A stretch of DNA of 64,000 bases from contig JAKBCS010000003.1 in NCBI GenBank assembly GCA_021807595.1, positions 28,624-92,623 of the forward strand, given 5' to 3'. A program made the translations under genes and the position numbers. The notes under the pieces are model-generated. The model searched no databases and had not been told where the DNA came from. It saw only the letters and a program-made list of their open reading frames with translations. The DNA comes from Planctomycetota bacterium. Its GTDB lineage: Bacteria > Planctomycetota > Planctomycetia > Gemmatales > Gemmataceae. Each line of letters opens with the position of its first letter. Positions within the stretch are counted from its first letter, which is position 1. Of this stretch, positions 19,423-29,908 are shown one piece after another.

Positions 19423-19566
19423 GTCGATCCCCGCGCAACCAAGAAATCTCGCCTCTGTATAAAATGTCCTAAAAGGCACTGCCGGGTCAAGAAGGGTTCG
19501 CGCATTTTCGCGCAATCTACTTGTCTTTCTGAAGAAATGGGATGTGTGCCAAGATGTATCGCCCGA

Positions 19567-20229
19567 TCATTGCGGCGCGCCCTCGCGGAATGTGTCGGGA
19601 GGAGGTTGCCGATCGTCTTCGGGACGAATGCGGTCGTCTTCGGATGTCGGCCGCTGGCTTGGGGTGTGGCGGGAGTCGTTCCAGCTCTCGCGCGCCAAGT
19701 CGTCGAGCCGTTCCGGCGCGACGTGCCATTCGTCCTGATAGGCGTTCACAAACTCTTGAGCCACCCCGACGAGCGTCATGTCCCGATCGGTGATCTCCCT
19801 GGCCCGAATGGAGTTGAACTGCACCACGACGGCGAGAATCACCCAAAGGATTAACATCACCACGGAGCCGACGCACAAGAGTCCTCCCAAATCGTCGCCC
19901 CTGGCATTGTTGTCGAGCGACACGGCCCAAGTGACTCCGCCAAGCAAAAGGATGCCGAACAGGCTGCCGACCACCAAAAGCTGTCGTGCGAGCCAATGGT
20001 TTTTATGCGCCTCGCACAGCGGGGCCTCGACCGTTCGCCGTTTGGTAGTGACGGCCGCGACGATCGCGAAGGGGACCAGCCCGCAGACAAAGAGTAGAAT
20101 CCACACCCAAGATGGAAACCAAGAGAATCGCTTGCGCTTAAAAAGCGCCGCGGGTTCGCCGCATTGCATGCACAGATCCGGCAACGCGGTCACTCGCTCG
20201 TCGCCAGAGTACAATCGTAGATCTGCCAT
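19567..20229 (-). CDS. Membrane protein with N-terminal CxxC motif, unknown function
   Basis: MADLRLYSGDERVTALPDLCMQCGEPAALFKRKRFSWFPSWVWILLFVCGLVPFAIVAAV and further TM segments. Confidence 0.65.
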   Translation of the reverse strand: MADLRLYSGDERVTALPDLCMQCGEPAALFKRKRFSWFPSWVWILLFVCGLVPFAIVAAVTTKRRTVEAPLCEAHKNHWLARQLLVVGSLFGILLLGGVTWAVSLDNNARGDDLGGLLCVGSVVMLILWVILAVVVQFNSIRAREITDRDMTLVGVAQEFVNAYQDEWHVAPERLDDLARESWNDSRHTPSQRPTSEDDRIRPEDDRQPPPDTFREGAPQ

Positions 20230-20320
20230 AACCAGTTCTCCGAGGTTGCCCAACGCGGTTGGTAAAGCGATAGTAGGCGGTTGCATTTATTTGGTCAAGT
20301 AACGTAGCGAGACATTTTCC

Positions 20321-21397
20321 ATGAGCGCATCGATCTTCGATCCTTTGACCCTGCCGCCCTTGTGGACGGCGGATCTGCCCGGCATCGGCGGACGTATCAA
20401 GGTGCGACTCGACGATTTCGAGGTCGAAGAGATTCCGGCCTATCCACCCTCTGGCGCGGGCGATTATTTGTACCTCTGGATCGAAAAGCGCGACATGGGG
20501 GCCGAGTTTTTCGCGCGGCAAGTGGCGCGTCGATTGGGCGTGGATGCGGCGGAGGTCGGCACTGCGGGGTTAAAGGATCGCCGCGCGGTGACACGGCAAA
20601 TGGTATCGGTGCCCGCCGTCGTCGAACCGCGCCTGAACGAGTTGGAAGGGGACGGCATACGTCTGTTGAGCGTCAACCGCCATACCAACAAGTTGAAGCC
20701 GGGCCATCTGCACGGCAATCGATTCCGCATCGTGGTGCGCGAAGCCCACGCCGATGCCGTTCGCCGGTTGCCGCCTTTGTTGGAGCGCGTGCGCCGCGAT
20801 GGCTTGGCCAATTTCTACGGCGAACAACGCTTCGGACGCGAAGGCGAAACGGTCCTCCTCGGCTTATCGATGTTGCGGAGAGAGCCGCCGCCGGAGGGGG
20901 CGGGCGCGAGCATCCGTAAGCCATTTCTACGCAAGTTAGCGCTGTCGGCGGCGCAATCGGCCCTGTTCAATCACTATCTGGCCGCACGCATGAAAGAGGG
21001 GCTTCTGCGAACCGTGCTTCGCGGTGATGCCATGGCGCGTTGGCCCTTCGGTGGGATGTTCGTGGCCGAAAATGTCGTGCGCGAACAAGAACGCTTGGAG
21101 GCGCGCGAGATCGTCGGTGCAGGACCAATGTTTGGACGGAAGATGTTTCGGGCCGCCGAAACTGCCGCCGAGCGCGAGGCAACGACACTGGCCGATTCCG
21201 GATTGACACCGATGGCCTTCCACGACTTCGGCAAACTTCTCTCCGGCACGCGGCGGCACAATCTCGTTTATGTGGATGATCTTCAGGCCGAAGTGGAAGC
21301 GGAAGGCGTTCGATTGTCCTTCAGCCTCCCAGCGGGCAGCTACGCCACCGTCCTGTTGCGCGAACTCACCAAGAGCGACCTGTCCAGCAACGATTAG
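20321..21397 (+). CDS. truD: tRNA pseudouridine(13) synthase TruD
   Basis: TAGLKDRRAVTRQMVSVP catalytic motif, HTNKLKPGHLHGNRFRIVVR, NFYGEQRFGREGE, YLAARM. Confidence 0.95.
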   Translation: MSASIFDPLTLPPLWTADLPGIGGRIKVRLDDFEVEEIPAYPPSGAGDYLYLWIEKRDMGAEFFARQVARRLGVDAAEVGTAGLKDRRAVTRQMVSVPAVVEPRLNELEGDGIRLLSVNRHTNKLKPGHLHGNRFRIVVREAHADAVRRLPPLLERVRRDGLANFYGEQRFGREGETVLLGLSMLRREPPPEGAGASIRKPFLRKLALSAAQSALFNHYLAARMKEGLLRTVLRGDAMARWPFGGMFVAENVVREQERLEAREIVGAGPMFGRKMFRAAETAAEREATTLADSGLTPMAFHDFGKLLSGTRRHNLVYVDDLQAEVEAEGVRLSFSLPAGSYATVLLRELTKSDLSSND

Positions 21398-21411
21398 CCT
21401 CGACGAAGACA

Positions 21412-21449
21412 AGCCGGAGGGGAAGGGCAACCAACGCCTCCCTCCGGCT
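21412..21449. terminator. 10-bp hairpin between convergent truD and the Tyr/Asn/Pro-rich gene
   Basis: agccggaggg ... ccctccggct. Confidence 0.6.
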
Positions 21450-21482
21450 CGCGAAATCGAGCGATGTTCGTTCTCCGTCGGG

Positions 21483-21953
21483 TCAACGCAGGCCGAACCC
21501 GAAAGCGGAGAAATAGGGATTGTAGGTAACGATATTGTAAGGGTTGTAGTTGTACGGATTGTAGTAGGGTATGCCCGTCGTCACATACGGATTGTACGTT
21601 GGATAAAAATAGGGGTTAAAGGGGTTGTAGAGGGCATTGTACAGCTGTGTCTGAATCCGCAAGGTGTTCAGAGCCGCGACTTGGTTGAGGTTCAAACCCA
21701 GCGGCGTGTAAGTGAACGAGTTGGCATAGGGTATGATGGGCGGCGGGGTGGCCACGAACGCGCGCGGCGGGATGTACGGAACCACCGGCGGAACGTAAGG
21801 CCGAACCATGGGAACGAAGGGCCGAACCGGAGCATAGGGCCGGATCGGTCCATAGGGTGGACGAAACTGAGCCTGGATCGAAGCCTGCGACAACGCGAGG
21901 CCGACTAGTCCCAGCAGCGATACCAAACCGAAGAAACGCCAAGAACGGTTCAT
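21483..21953 (-). CDS. Secreted Tyr/Asn/Pro-rich low-complexity protein
   Basis: Signal peptide MNRSWRFFGLVSLLGLVGLALSQASIQA; FRPPYGPIRPYAPVRPFVP...YNPFNPYFYPTYNPYVTTGIPYYNPYNYNPYNIVTYNPY. Confidence 0.65.
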   Translation of the reverse strand: MNRSWRFFGLVSLLGLVGLALSQASIQAQFRPPYGPIRPYAPVRPFVPMVRPYVPPVVPYIPPRAFVATPPPIIPYANSFTYTPLGLNLNQVAALNTLRIQTQLYNALYNPFNPYFYPTYNPYVTTGIPYYNPYNYNPYNIVTYNPYFSAFGFGLR

Positions 21954-22245
21954 GGGAGATTCCTCTCTGCGATTAGGGCCGGCAAATGCACCACCGTCTG
22001 CCCACTCGACTCTTCCGCATAGTCTCATTATGAGCGATTGTCGTACCGAACACGAGCCTTTTTTTGACATTGGCACGACGTTGGACATAACCGTATTCAA
22101 ATCATTAGGTTGCATCAAATGCCCTCGCTCGGTATTTGCCGACGAATCTCTAAGTGTCGCGGAAAGACACAACGGAATGTGTCAAGATGACACGGTTTAT
22201 CCAAGCGAGGACATGCGGAGCGCGTCCAAATCGGATCGTGCCTTC

Positions 22246-23307
22246 TCACTTCAAAATGGGCAGGTCTATCGTGCGTTTCGCTTGCAAGGCCGGGTCGAAC
22301 AGTTGGCGCGTGGCTTCGGAGTCAAGGTTGTCTTTGGTGACAACGTATTCGCCGGTACCGAGATTCATGCCTCCGCCGGAGACATCGACGCCTTCGAGAT
22401 GCTTCACCAGCGTCCATACGCCGAGGTAGCCCATGCGATAGGGATCTTGCACGATCGTGCCGTCGATGTCGCCTTCGCGGATCGCCTGTAACAGGGGTTC
22501 AGAGGAATCGAAGGCCACGAATCGTACTTTGCCGTTAAGCCCCTGACTGCGCAGCGCGTTGAGCATTCCGGAGGAACTGGACTCGTTCACCACGAATAAG
22601 CCATCCAGTTGGTCCCTGAATCGCAGCAGCAGCGGCCCGGCGTTTTTCTCGGCCTCGTTCACGGTCGCGCCGGCATACTGATCGGACGACAGCAAGGTAA
22701 ACGACTTTCCGGATTTCTTTTGTTCGTCAAGATAGTCGAGGAATCCCTGCTCGCGCTGTTCGGTGCTTTCGGAGCCTACGGCGTAGCGAAGCAGGGCGAT
22801 GTGGGGATTGCTTTTGCCGTCTTTGTCCAGCACTTCGAGAAGGCGTTTCGCGGCCAGACGGCCACCGTTGTGGTTGTCGGTGGCGACGTACTTGACGATC
22901 AGATTGGGGCGATCCTTCAATCGTTCCGCGTCGAGCCCCGAGTCGATGATGACAACGGGAACGCCCTTTTCCACCACATCGGCGACACAATCGAACGTGC
23001 GTTTGCTGTCCTGCGGCGCGAGTACCAGGCCATTAATTCCCGAACCGACCTTGAGATTGACGAGATTGATTTGCTCGCGTCCCTCGTTCTCCTTTTGCGG
23101 CCCGTCCCAATCGATGGCCACGGAAACGCCTTGGGCGCTGAGGTCGGACGCCGCCCGCTCCGCGCCGCGATGGATCGACTGCCAGAATTCGTGCGTCAAT
23201 CCTTTCGGAATCACGGCGATGCGGTATTTGACATCGGCGCGGGGCGGGCCGCACCCGGAGAGCAGCGCCGCAACGGCGGCCACGAACAAATAAGCCTTTC
23301 GAGGCAT
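22246..23307 (-). CDS. Lipoprotein sugar-type periplasmic binding protein (RbsB-like)
   Basis: Lipobox LSGCGPP; YRIAVIPKGLTHEFWQSIHRGAERAASDL...INGLVLAPQDS...VPVVIIDSGLDAERL...DGLFVVNESSSSGMLNAL. Confidence 0.9.
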   Translation of the reverse strand: MPRKAYLFVAAVAALLSGCGPPRADVKYRIAVIPKGLTHEFWQSIHRGAERAASDLSAQGVSVAIDWDGPQKENEGREQINLVNLKVGSGINGLVLAPQDSKRTFDCVADVVEKGVPVVIIDSGLDAERLKDRPNLIVKYVATDNHNGGRLAAKRLLEVLDKDGKSNPHIALLRYAVGSESTEQREQGFLDYLDEQKKSGKSFTLLSSDQYAGATVNEAEKNAGPLLLRFRDQLDGLFVVNESSSSGMLNALRSQGLNGKVRFVAFDSSEPLLQAIREGDIDGTIVQDPYRMGYLGVWTLVKHLEGVDVSGGGMNLGTGEYVVTKDNLDSEATRQLFDPALQAKRTIDLPILK

Positions 23308-23637
23308 GGTTTCCCCTTCCTCACGATGCGGCACGGTATTTCGGCGGTGTCTTTAAGGTAGTGGCTGTGTCCAAAGGGGTCAAGCCGATGGTGGGAAAGG
23401 ATCGCCGCGATGCACGGAGGAGGTTGAGGGGCAAGCCATATGTGTAGCTCTTCTTGCCCAGAGTGCCGAGGGAAACAGGCTTTCACAAGGGTTCTTTACC
23501 CGTTGCCGCGTCCTCGAATGAGTCTCCTCGTTGACGAGGCCGTGTCCATGAGGCTATAATTGGGAGAATTTGTATTCGGCCCATAATGCCTCGACGGCAA
23601 AGTTTCGTTTCGCGGAACTCTTTTCTTGGGAGTGCCA

Positions 23638-26600
23638 TGTCCTCGGAATCCGCCGCAAAAGGGCCGCGCCGGAACATCCGGATCGGCAAATATGAAGTCC
23701 TCTCGCACATCGCCACGGGGGGCATGGGAGCCGTCTACAAAGCGCGCGATACCGAGAGCGGCGAAGACGTTGCCTTGAAGGTGTTGTCGCCGGAGATGGC
23801 GGCCAAACCGGTGATGGTCGAACGCTTTCGCCGCGAGGCCAAACACGCCGCCAAACTGCGCCACGAAAATATTGTCACCCTCCACGAGTTCGGCGAAGCC
23901 AATCGAACTTACTATCTCGTCATGGAGTTCGTGGACGGGATCGATCTGCACGAGTTCAGCAATAAGCAAGGCCCGCTCGACCCCAAGGAGGCACTGGAGA
24001 TCGTTCTACAAGCGTGCCGCGCGCTCGATCACGCCTATCGCCAAAACGTCGTGCATCGAGACATTAAACCGTCGAATTTTCTGTTGACGGAGCAAAACGG
24101 CAAGCGCGTGGTCAAACTGACCGATCTCGGTCTGGCGCGCGAGGCGAATAACGAAGAGTTTCGCGTTACCCGCGCCGGCACGACCGTCGGCACGCTGGAC
24201 TATATGTCGCCGGAACAGGCGCGCGACAGCGGTTTGGCCGACATTCGCAGCGATCTCTATTCCCTCGGCGGCACTTGGTATCATTTGCTGTCCGGGCACG
24301 CGCCGTTCCCCAAGGGCGGACTCGGCGAGCGTCTACACCGCATTCTCAACGAGATTCCGCTGGACATCCGCGCCTGTAATCCCCACGTCTCCGAAGACAT
24401 GGCCGCCGTCGTGCATCGCCTATTGGCCAAGCGCCCTTCGCAGCGCTATCAAACGCCTGCGGAGTTGCTGCGCGATTTGGAAGCCTTGCAACGCGGCGAA
24501 GTACTGTTGTCCCCGCGCCAAGCCTTAGAACACCTCGCGCAACAGGAAGAAACCCCGCCCAAACCGCCGAAGAATAAGAAGGCTTCTCGCTCCGCCGACG
24601 GTCGCCGTACTCCGCGCTCCGTGTCCAATCGCGTCCGCGTCGATGGCAAATCCAGTAAATCGACGATGGAAGTTCCCATTCCCGAGGACGAAAGGACGAA
24701 GTCGCCCTATCTCTGGTATGGTATCGGTGGTGCCGCTGCGATTGTTGCGCTGGTGGCTGGGATACTCGTCCTTTCGCTGCGACACGGACGTGAGGACGAG
24801 CTTCGAGTCGAGCAGACGCCGAATTTCGAACCGGTGCCGCAACCGCCGAGCCAGGTTCCAGTGTTCGTGCCGCCCAATCCCAAGCCCGATCTGGTTCCGG
24901 GGACCGTCCTCAAGACGGGCGAGAATCCTCCGGTTGCGGCTCCGCCGAAGAAATCGACTTGGCCGTCTCTCTATCGACGAACGGAGAAGATCGATGTCGC
25001 AGCCCTACGAAAGGAGATCGAAGCGCCGTGGACCGCGCCGACGGTGAGCGGACCATCGGTACGGCTTGTGGTCGGTCGATTGCCTTCCGATCCCTCCGGT
25101 AAGACGTTCATTTCGCTCGCCGCCGCTTGCAAGGAAATCCCCCCCGGCGCGACGGGGATTGTCGAATTGCGAGACAATGGCCCTTTCTACGACCTTCCGG
25201 CCGCGCTGGACGGTCGCAGTCTGGTGATTCGCGCGGCCAAGGGGTATCATCCGTTGTTGGTGTGGGATGTGCCGCGCATGTTGGACGAACAACGCCTCGC
25301 CCGACGCAAGCCGGAGGAAACCTTTCCTTCGCCGGTGTTTCTCGACATCAGCCGAGGCGACCTTACGCTACAGGGCATTCAGCTGGCGTTCCAATGGCCC
25401 GATTCCCCCTCTCAAGGCGCGACTGTGTTGCGCGTGCGGGACGGCGATTTGAACCTCGAAGACTGTACGTTTTCCGTGGGCGGCAAGCCGCGCGACGGAG
25501 CGACCATCGCCCAATTCCTGGAATCGCCCGATCCCGCGACGCCTCCGGCGAAGAGAAACGATATTCACGCTCGCAAATGTCGCTTTAGCCGTTGCTATCT
25601 CCGCGGTGCGAGGATGTCAGTTCTCGATGTGAAGGCTCCCGGCTCCCACATTCTGTTCGACCATTGCTTGCTCGTCGGCGACGAAATGCCGCTACTGCGC
25701 ATCGGAGCGGCGCACAACCGCGCCGTTCATCTGCACGCCGCCCGCTCGACCATGATTTGCGGCAAGACGTTCCTCGAACTGCACCCAGTAGACATGCTGG
25801 ATCGCACGCCGGCCCTCGATTGGCTGGGCTGGGATCTGTTACTGACGCGCAAGAATCCCGAAGTCGGCGGCGAATTGGTGCGCCTGAGTGACGGCATCGA
25901 AACGAGCCGCATGACTTGGCGCGCCGTCAACTGCTTGTATGGAGGTTGGAGCTATCTGTTGGCAGGTAGCACCACCGTGGCGGCGACGGACCTATCGGGC
26001 TGGCATCGACTGTGGAACCAAGGCGAAGGCGATGCCGTGCAGAGCGATCGTTGGCCGACCGCCGTTTTTCCCGAACTCGCCGAGGTTCCAGCCAATACTT
26101 ATCGCAACGCCGACACTCCGGTCGCCTTCGCCGCCAGTACCAGCGACGAACAACTGCTCGGCTGCGACCTGTCGCGTTTGCCGCCAGCCCGCGACAATTG
26201 GCTCTCTCTCACCTTCGACCGCTATCCGTTTCTCGTTCCCGAAGCGCCCGAAGAATCTGCGCCGCCCGAGATTCTTCCGAACGGCGATGGCATGTATCAC
26301 GGCGAGCGTTTGATACTCGACGATAAATCGGATCTCGGTGTCTATCTGGCCAAGATGCGAACCTCCGCGCGCTTCGCACCGGAAATTGTCCTCCATCTGG
26401 GCGGCAGCGGGAACATCCTGACGACACCCATTCGGCTCAAAGGCTGCCATCTTACCCTCTATTTCGAGCCGCCCGAAGGCAAGAAGGAGCCGCTCGCACT
26501 CGTACCCGCCGGTCGTGCCGTCGCCGAGGGGCTATTTGACGTGGAAGATGGGAATCTCACCATCATCAATGGCAACCTTCGTTTCACCAACGCGGCGGAG

Positions 26601-27407
26601 GCGCGCGTGGTACCGTGGCTGATTCACATGCGCGGCGGCGATCTTCGACTGTTCCGAACGCACTTGTTGGTACCGCCGCTCGAAAGCGGAGCAGCGTTCC
26701 GCGGCCTCATCGCCATCGACGGCTCCGGCGATGCCGAACGCGCGCGCTCCTGTTTGGTCAACGAAAGTTTACTGCTCTCGGCTGCCGACGCCGTCTCGGT
26801 CGAGGGCATCGGCGCGCGCGTCCTGTTCAAACAGACGTTGTGCATCGCAAAAGGCAGCGCGCTGCGCTTGAAGCTCGATCCCGGTTTCTCCCGTTTGGCG
26901 AAAGATTTGCCGTTCGGCGGCAAGGCAAACGTCCAATGCCTCTTCGATCGCTCCACCGTTTCGGCCAACGGCTCGGTGTTGAATCTGTCCGACGTGGCCG
27001 CGCTAGGCCCGCCCGCCGATCCGATCGTTTTCCATTCTCACGATAGCGGCTTCGTCAATCTATTCGGAAATACGTCGCGTCCTTGTATGATACGCTACGA
27101 TGGCGAAGCGTTGGCGCGAGGATTGCTTCTGTGGCAGAGCGAGAATGATGCCTTCGATCGCCGGCTTTGGTTTGGAGGCTCGGGAGGCACGAACGAATTG
27201 CCCAAGAGCGCTCAACCGCGCGCATCCTGGACCGCTTTCTTGGGATCGCCGGTGATGCGCCAAGCCAAGGATATCGTCGTGCCCGTCGGCCACCATTTGG
27301 ACGGCGATCGCTGGTCGTTGGACCGCCTTCTTGGTTGGAAAGCTCCTGGGGCCAATTTAGAGAAATTGCGGCTGCCGGAGAAAGCGCCGATCAAGCTGCC
27401 TCGCTGA
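23638..27407 (+). CDS. Transmembrane Ser/Thr protein kinase with large C-terminal beta-helix-like ectodomain
   Basis: IATGGMGAVYKARD, HRDIKPSNFLL, DLGLAREA, GTLDYMSPEQA; TM helix WYGIGGAAAIVALVAGILVLSL; ~850-aa ectodomain with short beta-helix-like strands. Start could instead be upstream at 23586. Confidence 0.9.
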
Positions 27408-27558
27408 GCGCCGGAGGATCTACCCCGGAAGGGTAGTTCTGTCAGAGCTGCGACAGTGTTGGGGCGGTTTTTCGAGCCGGTTCGTCTCCGCTCCCTGGCG
27501 GTCGCGGCTCGGATATTACCCTTTCGGTTTGCATATTGCCTAGTGATCGGATGTGAGC

Positions 27559-28746
27559 ATGCGTTTCGCGCTTCTGGGAGATCATCCCGATGGAATCGAC
27601 ATGGCCCTCGCCTTGGCGCAAACCGGACGACATCAAATCCTTGCCTTTACGACGACGCTTTCCGACGAAGTCCAACGCGGTCTCGGCTCGACAGCGCGGC
27701 GAATCGGCGATGTGGAGGAAGTGTTAGCGGATCCGGCCGTTGAGGCCGTCCTCGTCGCATCGCGGGCCGACCAACGCCCGGCGCACCTCCGCCGCGCCCT
27801 ACAATCCGAGCGACACGTTCTCTGCGTTCATCCCCCCGATCAATCGCCGGAGGTGGCCTACGAGGCGGCCATGCTCCGCAACGATACCGGCTGCGTCCTC
27901 TTGCCGCTGCTGCCCGAAGCGACCCATCCCGCTATCCGCCGCTTGGCCGAGTTCGTCCGCCGCAAAGAAGGCGACCGTTCGCCCGTCGGCGCGTTCCGTC
28001 TGCTCGATATTGAGCGCGGCGTCTCGGAGGAAGTCCTCGACGGCTTTGGGTTGCCCGGCCACAAACCGGCCTTTCCGGGTTGGGACATCCTCCGCACGAT
28101 CGGCGGAGAGATTCAAGAGGTATCGGCATTTGCCGAGGCGGAGGAGTTGCGCGAGGGCGAGCCGGTGTTGCTTGCCGGTCGATTCCAGGAGGGAGGTCTG
28201 TTTCAGGTTTCCCTCGTGCCGTGCCAGCAACAGCCGCGATGGCGCTTGAGTGTCCTCGGCAGTATGGGCCGAGTCGAATTATGTTTTCCTCAAGGCTGGA
28301 ACGGCCCGGCCATTCTCGACTGGCGCGACGCCGACGGCGAGCCGCGCGAGGAATACTGGCAACACGGGGATCCGTGGCCCGTCCTTATCGAGGCGTTCGA
28401 GCAGACAGTATCCCCATCGCCTTCCGAAGCGGGGGAGGGCAGCGAGCGGGGAGCCTTTCGCCTTTCTTGGCAAGACGCCATTCGAGCCTTGGAGTTGGAC
28501 GACGCGGCCCGGCGGGGCGTCGAGAAACGACGGTCCACGCTCCTCGAATATCCCGAAGCCACCGAGGAGGTCGGTTTCAAGGGCACGATGACGCTGCTCG
28601 GATGTTCGCTGCTGTGGGGTGTCCTTTTACTTCTCATCCTCTCTGTTTGGTGGCCTATATTCGGTTTTCTTATCGTGCCATTAATCGTGGTATTCCTCGG
28701 TTTGCAATTGCTGCGCTACCTCCTGCCGCCCCAGCGCGAGAAGTAA
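27559..28746 (+). CDS. Gfo/Idh/MocA-like oxidoreductase with C-terminal membrane segment
   Basis: MRFALLGDHPDGIDMALALAQTGRHQILAF (Rossmann-like), VLADPAVEAVLVASRADQRPAHLRRALQSERHVLCVHPP; C-terminal hydrophobic MTLLGCSLLWGVLLLLILSVWWPIFGFLIVPLIVVFLGLQLLRYLL. Confidence 0.72.
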   Translation: MRFALLGDHPDGIDMALALAQTGRHQILAFTTTLSDEVQRGLGSTARRIGDVEEVLADPAVEAVLVASRADQRPAHLRRALQSERHVLCVHPPDQSPEVAYEAAMLRNDTGCVLLPLLPEATHPAIRRLAEFVRRKEGDRSPVGAFRLLDIERGVSEEVLDGFGLPGHKPAFPGWDILRTIGGEIQEVSAFAEAEELREGEPVLLAGRFQEGGLFQVSLVPCQQQPRWRLSVLGSMGRVELCFPQGWNGPAILDWRDADGEPREEYWQHGDPWPVLIEAFEQTVSPSPSEAGEGSERGAFRLSWQDAIRALELDDAARRGVEKRRSTLLEYPEATEEVGFKGTMTLLGCSLLWGVLLLLILSVWWPIFGFLIVPLIVVFLGLQLLRYLLPPQREK

Positions 28747-28767
28747 TTCCTCTCCCCCCCAGCGAAT

Positions 28768-28838
28768 CCGGTCGTCGGTTGGCCGCGATGCGGAGCGCGA
28801 GGGCCTAGCGCTCCGCATCGCGGCCAACCGACGACCGG
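28768..28838. repeat. Perfect 31-bp inverted repeat with 9-nt loop
   Basis: ccggtcgtcggttggccgcgatgcggagcgc / gagggccta / gcgctccgcatcgcggccaaccgacgaccgg. Confidence 0.95.
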
Positions 28839-28923
28839 TGGACATTCTTGTACCCCTCTGGTAGTTTTATCTCGATGGGCCGATGCGGCTGGGATAACGA
28901 GAACCTGGAAAAAAATCTCTCTC

Positions 28924-29772
28924 ATGGCGAACGCAATATCCGACCTGATTCGCTTCCTCCATCGTCCCGCGCTCCGCGACGCCACGTTGGTGCTTGCCTT
29001 CGATGGTTGGATGGACGGTGGCGACGTGTCCACCGGCACGGTCCAGCGTCTGGTCGATCTGTTGCAAGCAAAGCCGGTCGTGGAGATCGATCCCGATTCG
29101 TTCTACATTTACAATTTCCCCGGCACGATGGAATTGGCCGCTCTCTTTCGTCCCAGCATCGAGATCGAAGACGGACTCATTAAAGCCATCGACCTTCCCA
29201 CGGCAAAATTCTTTTGTCACGAAACGGCCAATCTCCTGCTCTTTCTCGGCAAAGAACCGAATCTGCGCTGGCCCACCTTCGCCGAGTGTATGTTGGCCGT
29301 CATCGACGTTTTCCAGGTGCGACGCATCCTTTTTGTCGGTTCGTTCGGCGGGACGGTTCCTCACACGCGCGAGCCGCGCCTGCACGTCACCTGCTCCGAC
29401 GCGGAGATGCTGCCGGAGATGGAACCGTATGCTTCGCGGCGAACCGCCTACGAAGGACCGGGTTCCTTCGCCAGTTATCTGATGACGCGAGTCTGCGAAA
29501 CCGGCGCGCGCATGGCCACGCTGGCCGCCGAGATACCCGGCTACTTGCAAGGCCCGAATCCCGTGTGCATTGAGGCCGTCACGCGCCGCCTGGCCAAGAT
29601 TCTTCAATTGCCGCTCGACCTTGCGCCGCTGCGCGCGGCCAGCACCGAATGGGAACTGGCCGTGACGGCGACTATCGAGAAGGACGAAGACACGAGCGGC
29701 AAAGTGCGCGAGATGGAAGAGGCATACGATAACGAATTGTTGCGTAGCGGCGAAAGTGAAGAAGCCGTTTAG
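28924..29772 (+). CDS. PAC2 (proteasome assembly chaperone 2) family protein
   Basis: LVLAFDGWMDGGDVSTGTVQRLVD, FVGSFGGTVPHTREPRLHVTCSD, YEGPGSFASYLMTRV: bacterial PAC2-family patterns. Confidence 0.85.
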   Translation: MANAISDLIRFLHRPALRDATLVLAFDGWMDGGDVSTGTVQRLVDLLQAKPVVEIDPDSFYIYNFPGTMELAALFRPSIEIEDGLIKAIDLPTAKFFCHETANLLLFLGKEPNLRWPTFAECMLAVIDVFQVRRILFVGSFGGTVPHTREPRLHVTCSDAEMLPEMEPYASRRTAYEGPGSFASYLMTRVCETGARMATLAAEIPGYLQGPNPVCIEAVTRRLAKILQLPLDLAPLRAASTEWELAVTATIEKDEDTSGKVREMEEAYDNELLRSGESEEAV

Positions 29773-29825
29773 CCGCAAACCGAGAAGTATCCCTCTGTTC
29801 TCAGGAGGAGAGGGGGGCTTTGCGG
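29773..29825. terminator. Bipartite hairpin between convergent genes
   Basis: ccgcaaa ... ccctct ... agaggg ... tttgcgg nested stems. Confidence 0.5.
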
Positions 29826-29908
29826 ATAGTCTTTTTGCCGCGAACCGATGGACATTGCAGTGGTCTGCCCTGCCATCGAATCGCGGCCAGAGGATACGAC
29901 TTATCGCA

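Noticed and set aside
2173-21397. A tRNA-modification island (tsaD and truD)
   Set aside because: The two genes are ~18 kb apart with unrelated genes between; no evidence of linkage to the RNA ligase.
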